The position numbers were made by a program, and so were the translations under genes. Of a stretch of 5,247 nt of DNA, positions 3,759 to 5,247 are shown piece after piece (the first letter of the stretch is position 1; the number at the start of each line of letters is the position of its first letter). Origin of the DNA: JADFDG01 sp965232985 (GTDB taxonomy: Bacteria > Pseudomonadota > Gammaproteobacteria > Pseudomonadales > JADFDG01); assembly GCA_965232985.1 (NCBI GenBank), contig CBDDRC010000020.1, positions 1 through 5,247 on the forward strand, in the 5' to 3' direction. Below the pieces are notes generated by a model that worked only from the letters and a program-made list of their open reading frames with translations, was not told where the DNA came from and made no database searches.

Positions 3759-5176
3759 GCTCCCCTCGCATTCTCTGCTCCAAGAAACGCTTTTCCCTTG
3801 GCAGTGAGCCGGTATTTCTGGAGGCGGCTGTTGGGTTTCTCGGGGATGGTCATTTCGATGAGGCCGAGAGTCACCGCCATTTGCTGATAGCTCTCGCGAA
3901 AGTGTTTCTCATCGCGAAGCCCAAGCATCTGCATGATTTCGACCCGGCCCATTTCACCCGTCAACACAACCAACATCCGCATGACTTCGGGGGTGACTTC
4001 GGGGGTGACTTCGGGGGTGACTTCGGGGGTGACTTCAGCAGCCAGCGTTTTGCCCCCTCCCATCACGCTCAGGTACGCCGCCGCAAAGGGAAACTCCAGC
4101 CACAGCCCGCCGGCTTCGTATTTCAGTTCGGGCAGCGGGTTGCCCTCTTCGCGGCAGACTTCGTAAATCCGTTCGATCCCTCGCCCCCAGGCCTCGATTT
4201 CCCCCACGCGGAAAAATGCATTGGCGATTTCGGGATTGAAAGGGCGGGACGAATGCGGTGCGAGCAGCGTCTCCTGCGTCCAGCCCTCCGGCAGCACCGC
4301 CGGGTTCCAGAGTGTCAGGCGGTCGTCGTAAACGCGAATCTGAATGGGTGCGGGTACCGAGTAATCGCGATGCACCAGCGCATTCAACACCGCCTCGCGC
4401 AGCGCATCACGCGGAACGGGAAAACGCTCGACGCGCACGATGCCCTCGTAGGTCACGGCGGCCTTCAGGTATTTGCTCAGCAACAGGTCCAGCGTTTGCT
4501 GCACTTGCGTGAACAGATCGCCGTTCACTTCATCGTGATAGGCCAGATCCGTCGGGGAACGGAAAAAACCGATTTTCACGAACGCACCGCGCACAAAAAC
4601 CAGCGGGTCAGGATGGAAAAGCAGCACAGCCGCGCGCTTCAGGTAGGCACCTTCCGACAGTTTCAGTTTTTCAAGCAAACCGGAATCTGGCTCGGCCAAT
4701 GCCGCCGCATCGAGCCGGCCACTGCGTGCCGCCCGTTGACGAAACCGCGCAAACGCGGCACCGGCAAGATCATCCACGCCAACACCTGGCAGCGGAGCGC
4801 CATCCCAGGTGCGGCCGTAGCGGCGCAGCAGGAAACGATCGAGCGCCGCGCCTTTGAGTTCCTGCAAGGTGCTGCCACTGCGCTGAAAATAATGGCCGCG
4901 ATAACTGATGGGTGCCGGATACGCGGGAATCACCAATTCCAGAAACTCTTTGCCATCTTCGGCACACAGGTTCACAGCAACCGTGATGCCCAACAAATCA
5001 CGAATTTTGTTCGGTAAATCTGCCAGCAGCGCTCGGGCATCGGCCAGACCGACGACCTCGCCTTGGTCGTTGCGCCCGACGACCAGCGTGCCGCCTTCAG
5101 CGTTGGCAAAACCGCAGACCCACCGCAGCCAATCGTCGCGCCAGATTTCTTTCCACTCGGTGTGCTGGCTCTCCAT
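3755..5176 (-). CDS. AlbA_2 (Schlafen-like) GHKL ATPase protein with winged-helix C-terminus
   Basis: A 473-residue protein counted from the ATG. Residues 5-~115 are an AlbA_2 domain (ESQHTEWKE, then FANAEGGTLVVGRNDQGEVVG at 23-43), the putative nucleic-acid-binding module shared with Schlafen proteins. Residues ~170-365 hold the HATPase_c_4 region: Glu261-x3-Asn265 with His269-Arg270-Asp271, Asp285 in DRLTLWNP, and GRG at 331-333. A linker of EVTP repeats (381-398) leads to a winged-helix segment and the module KPNSRLQKYRLTAKGKAFL. A TTG one codon upstream is possible, but the ATG gives the tidy TGATG overlap with hsdS and has GAGG eight bases upstream. Proteins of this type are often labelled RecG-like helicases; no helicase motifs are visible, so that name should be avoided. 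The position directly after hsdS points to an accessory role in a restriction locus. Confidence 0.87.
   Translation of the reverse strand: MESQHTEWKEIWRDDWLRWVCGFANAEGGTLVVGRNDQGEVVGLADARALLADLPNKIRDLLGITVAVNLCAEDGKEFLELVIPAYPAPISYRGHYFQRSGSTLQELKGAALDRFLLRRYGRTWDGAPLPGVGVDDLAGAAFARFRQRAARSGRLDAAALAEPDSGLLEKLKLSEGAYLKRAAVLLFHPDPLVFVRGAFVKIGFFRSPTDLAYHDEVNGDLFTQVQQTLDLLLSKYLKAAVTYEGIVRVERFPVPRDALREAVLNALVHRDYSVPAPIQIRVYDDRLTLWNPAVLPEGWTQETLLAPHSSRPFNPEIANAFFRVGEIEAWGRGIERIYEVCREEGNPLPELKYEAGGLWLEFPFAAAYLSVMGGGKTLAAEVTPEVTPEVTPEVTPEVMRMLVVLTGEMGRVEIMQMLGLRDEKHFRESYQQMAVTLGLIEMTIPEKPNSRLQKYRLTAKGKAFLGAENARGA
3766..3845 (-). repeat. Direct repeat copy B: 3' end of the AlbA_2-ATPase gene
   Basis: It is the partner of 2282-2361 (about 70 of 80 bases equal) and encodes IPEKPNSRLQKYRLTAKGKAFL. 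The similarity is much higher than between the ATPase cores of the same two genes. Confidence 0.8.
3982..4035 (-). repeat. 12-nt tandem repeat encoding EVTP linker
   Basis: Four perfect copies of TGACTTCGGGGG (3982-3993, 3994-4005, 4006-4017, 4018-4029) are followed by a half copy (4030-4035). On the coding strand they read Pro-Glu-Val-Thr repeats. Being a multiple of three, copy-number change would alter only the length of the hinge between ATPase core and winged helix. Confidence 0.93.
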
Positions 5177-5178
5177 CA
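5174..5178 (-). promoter_or_regulatory. TGATG stop-start overlap between hsdS and the AlbA_2-ATPase gene
   Basis: The hsdS stop TGA (5178-5176) shares its A with the ATG (5176-5174) of the next gene. This indicates that hsdS and the two ATPase genes form one transcription unit with coupled translation. Confidence 0.75.
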
Positions 5179-5247
5179 AATGAGCCTCGTTTTACCGGTG
5201 AGGAGTTCTTGCATCATGCCTTGTTTGATGGCGCGGGCTTTGGTGAG
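5176..5247 (-). CDS. hsdS: Type I restriction enzyme specificity subunit (HsdS), C-terminal fragment
   Basis: The last 23 codons are visible, including AIKQGMMQELLTGKTRL, the conserved C-terminal end of the second coiled-coil spacer of HsdS subunits (usual form: lKQGMMQ-LLTGk-RL). HsdS holds two target-recognition domains and guides the methylase/nuclease complex to its DNA site. The rest, and presumably hsdM and perhaps hsdR, lie off the right edge. The end of the protein is normal, so truncation is due to the window only. Confidence 0.87.
   Translation of the reverse strand, partial: LTKARAIKQGMMQELLTGKTRLI

Noticed and set aside
3982..4035. Possible CRISPR or regulatory iteron array
   Set aside because: Units are contiguous 12-mers without spacers, lie inside a coding frame and translate to a regular linker.
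3749..5017. Long plus-strand open frame (422 codons) opposite the AlbA_2-ATPase gene
   Set aside because: It is antisense to a gene with clear domains and motifs; its GGDFGGDF stretch is just the complement of the EVTP repeat.
3755..5176. Naming this gene an ATP-dependent DNA helicase RecG
   Set aside because: Only the AlbA_2 and C-terminal ATPase-like regions that share that database label are present; Walker A, DEAD box and other helicase motifs are not visible.

Overview
The window is an accessory region of a GC-rich bacterium, most likely a proteobacterium (beta or gamma), but nothing in it fixes the taxon. It has two parts separated by an insertion sequence: mobile-integron DNA on the left (1 to about 560) and the 3' end of a type I restriction-modification operon on the right (2271-5247, minus strand).

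Left part. An IS110-family element, cut by the window edge, supplies the first 25 codons of its transposase (minus strand, 1-77) and its outer end, up to about 160. It lies against the right-hand half of an integron attC site (about 161-213, ending in the core GTTAGGC). This is the arrangement expected of IS1111-attC elements, which target attC sites. One gene cassette follows. It carries a 95-residue ferritin-like protein of the encapsulated-ferritin (EncFtn) type, with the metal ligands intact but no encapsulin-targeting tail. Its own attC begins with GCCTAAC at 543-549 but is broken after about 15 bp, so the cassette looks stranded.

Middle. A 127-bp stretch with a clear intrinsic terminator leads into a complete IS3-family element (677-1942). 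It has 29-bp imperfect terminal repeats, orfA, orfB, an A_AAA_AAG frameshift site and an intact D-D(35)-E catalytic triad. No matching target duplication flanks it, which suggests that rearrangement at this IS joined the integron DNA to the restriction locus. A 50-codon unknown gene (2101-2253, plus strand) lies beyond it and converges on the right-hand operon.

Right part. Reading leftward, the last 23 codons of an HsdS specificity subunit overlap (TGATG) an AlbA_2/Schlafen-type ATP-binding protein. That gene overlaps (ATGA) a second ATP-binding protein whose N-terminus is a DUF4062 domain instead. The two proteins share the GHKL-type ATPase core, a linker built from 12-nt tandem repeats (EVTP or PESR) and a nearly identical C-terminal module. 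The tight coupling to hsdS suggests a restriction-linked accessory or defence pair. This pair is the most interesting system in the window, and its function is inferred, not shown.
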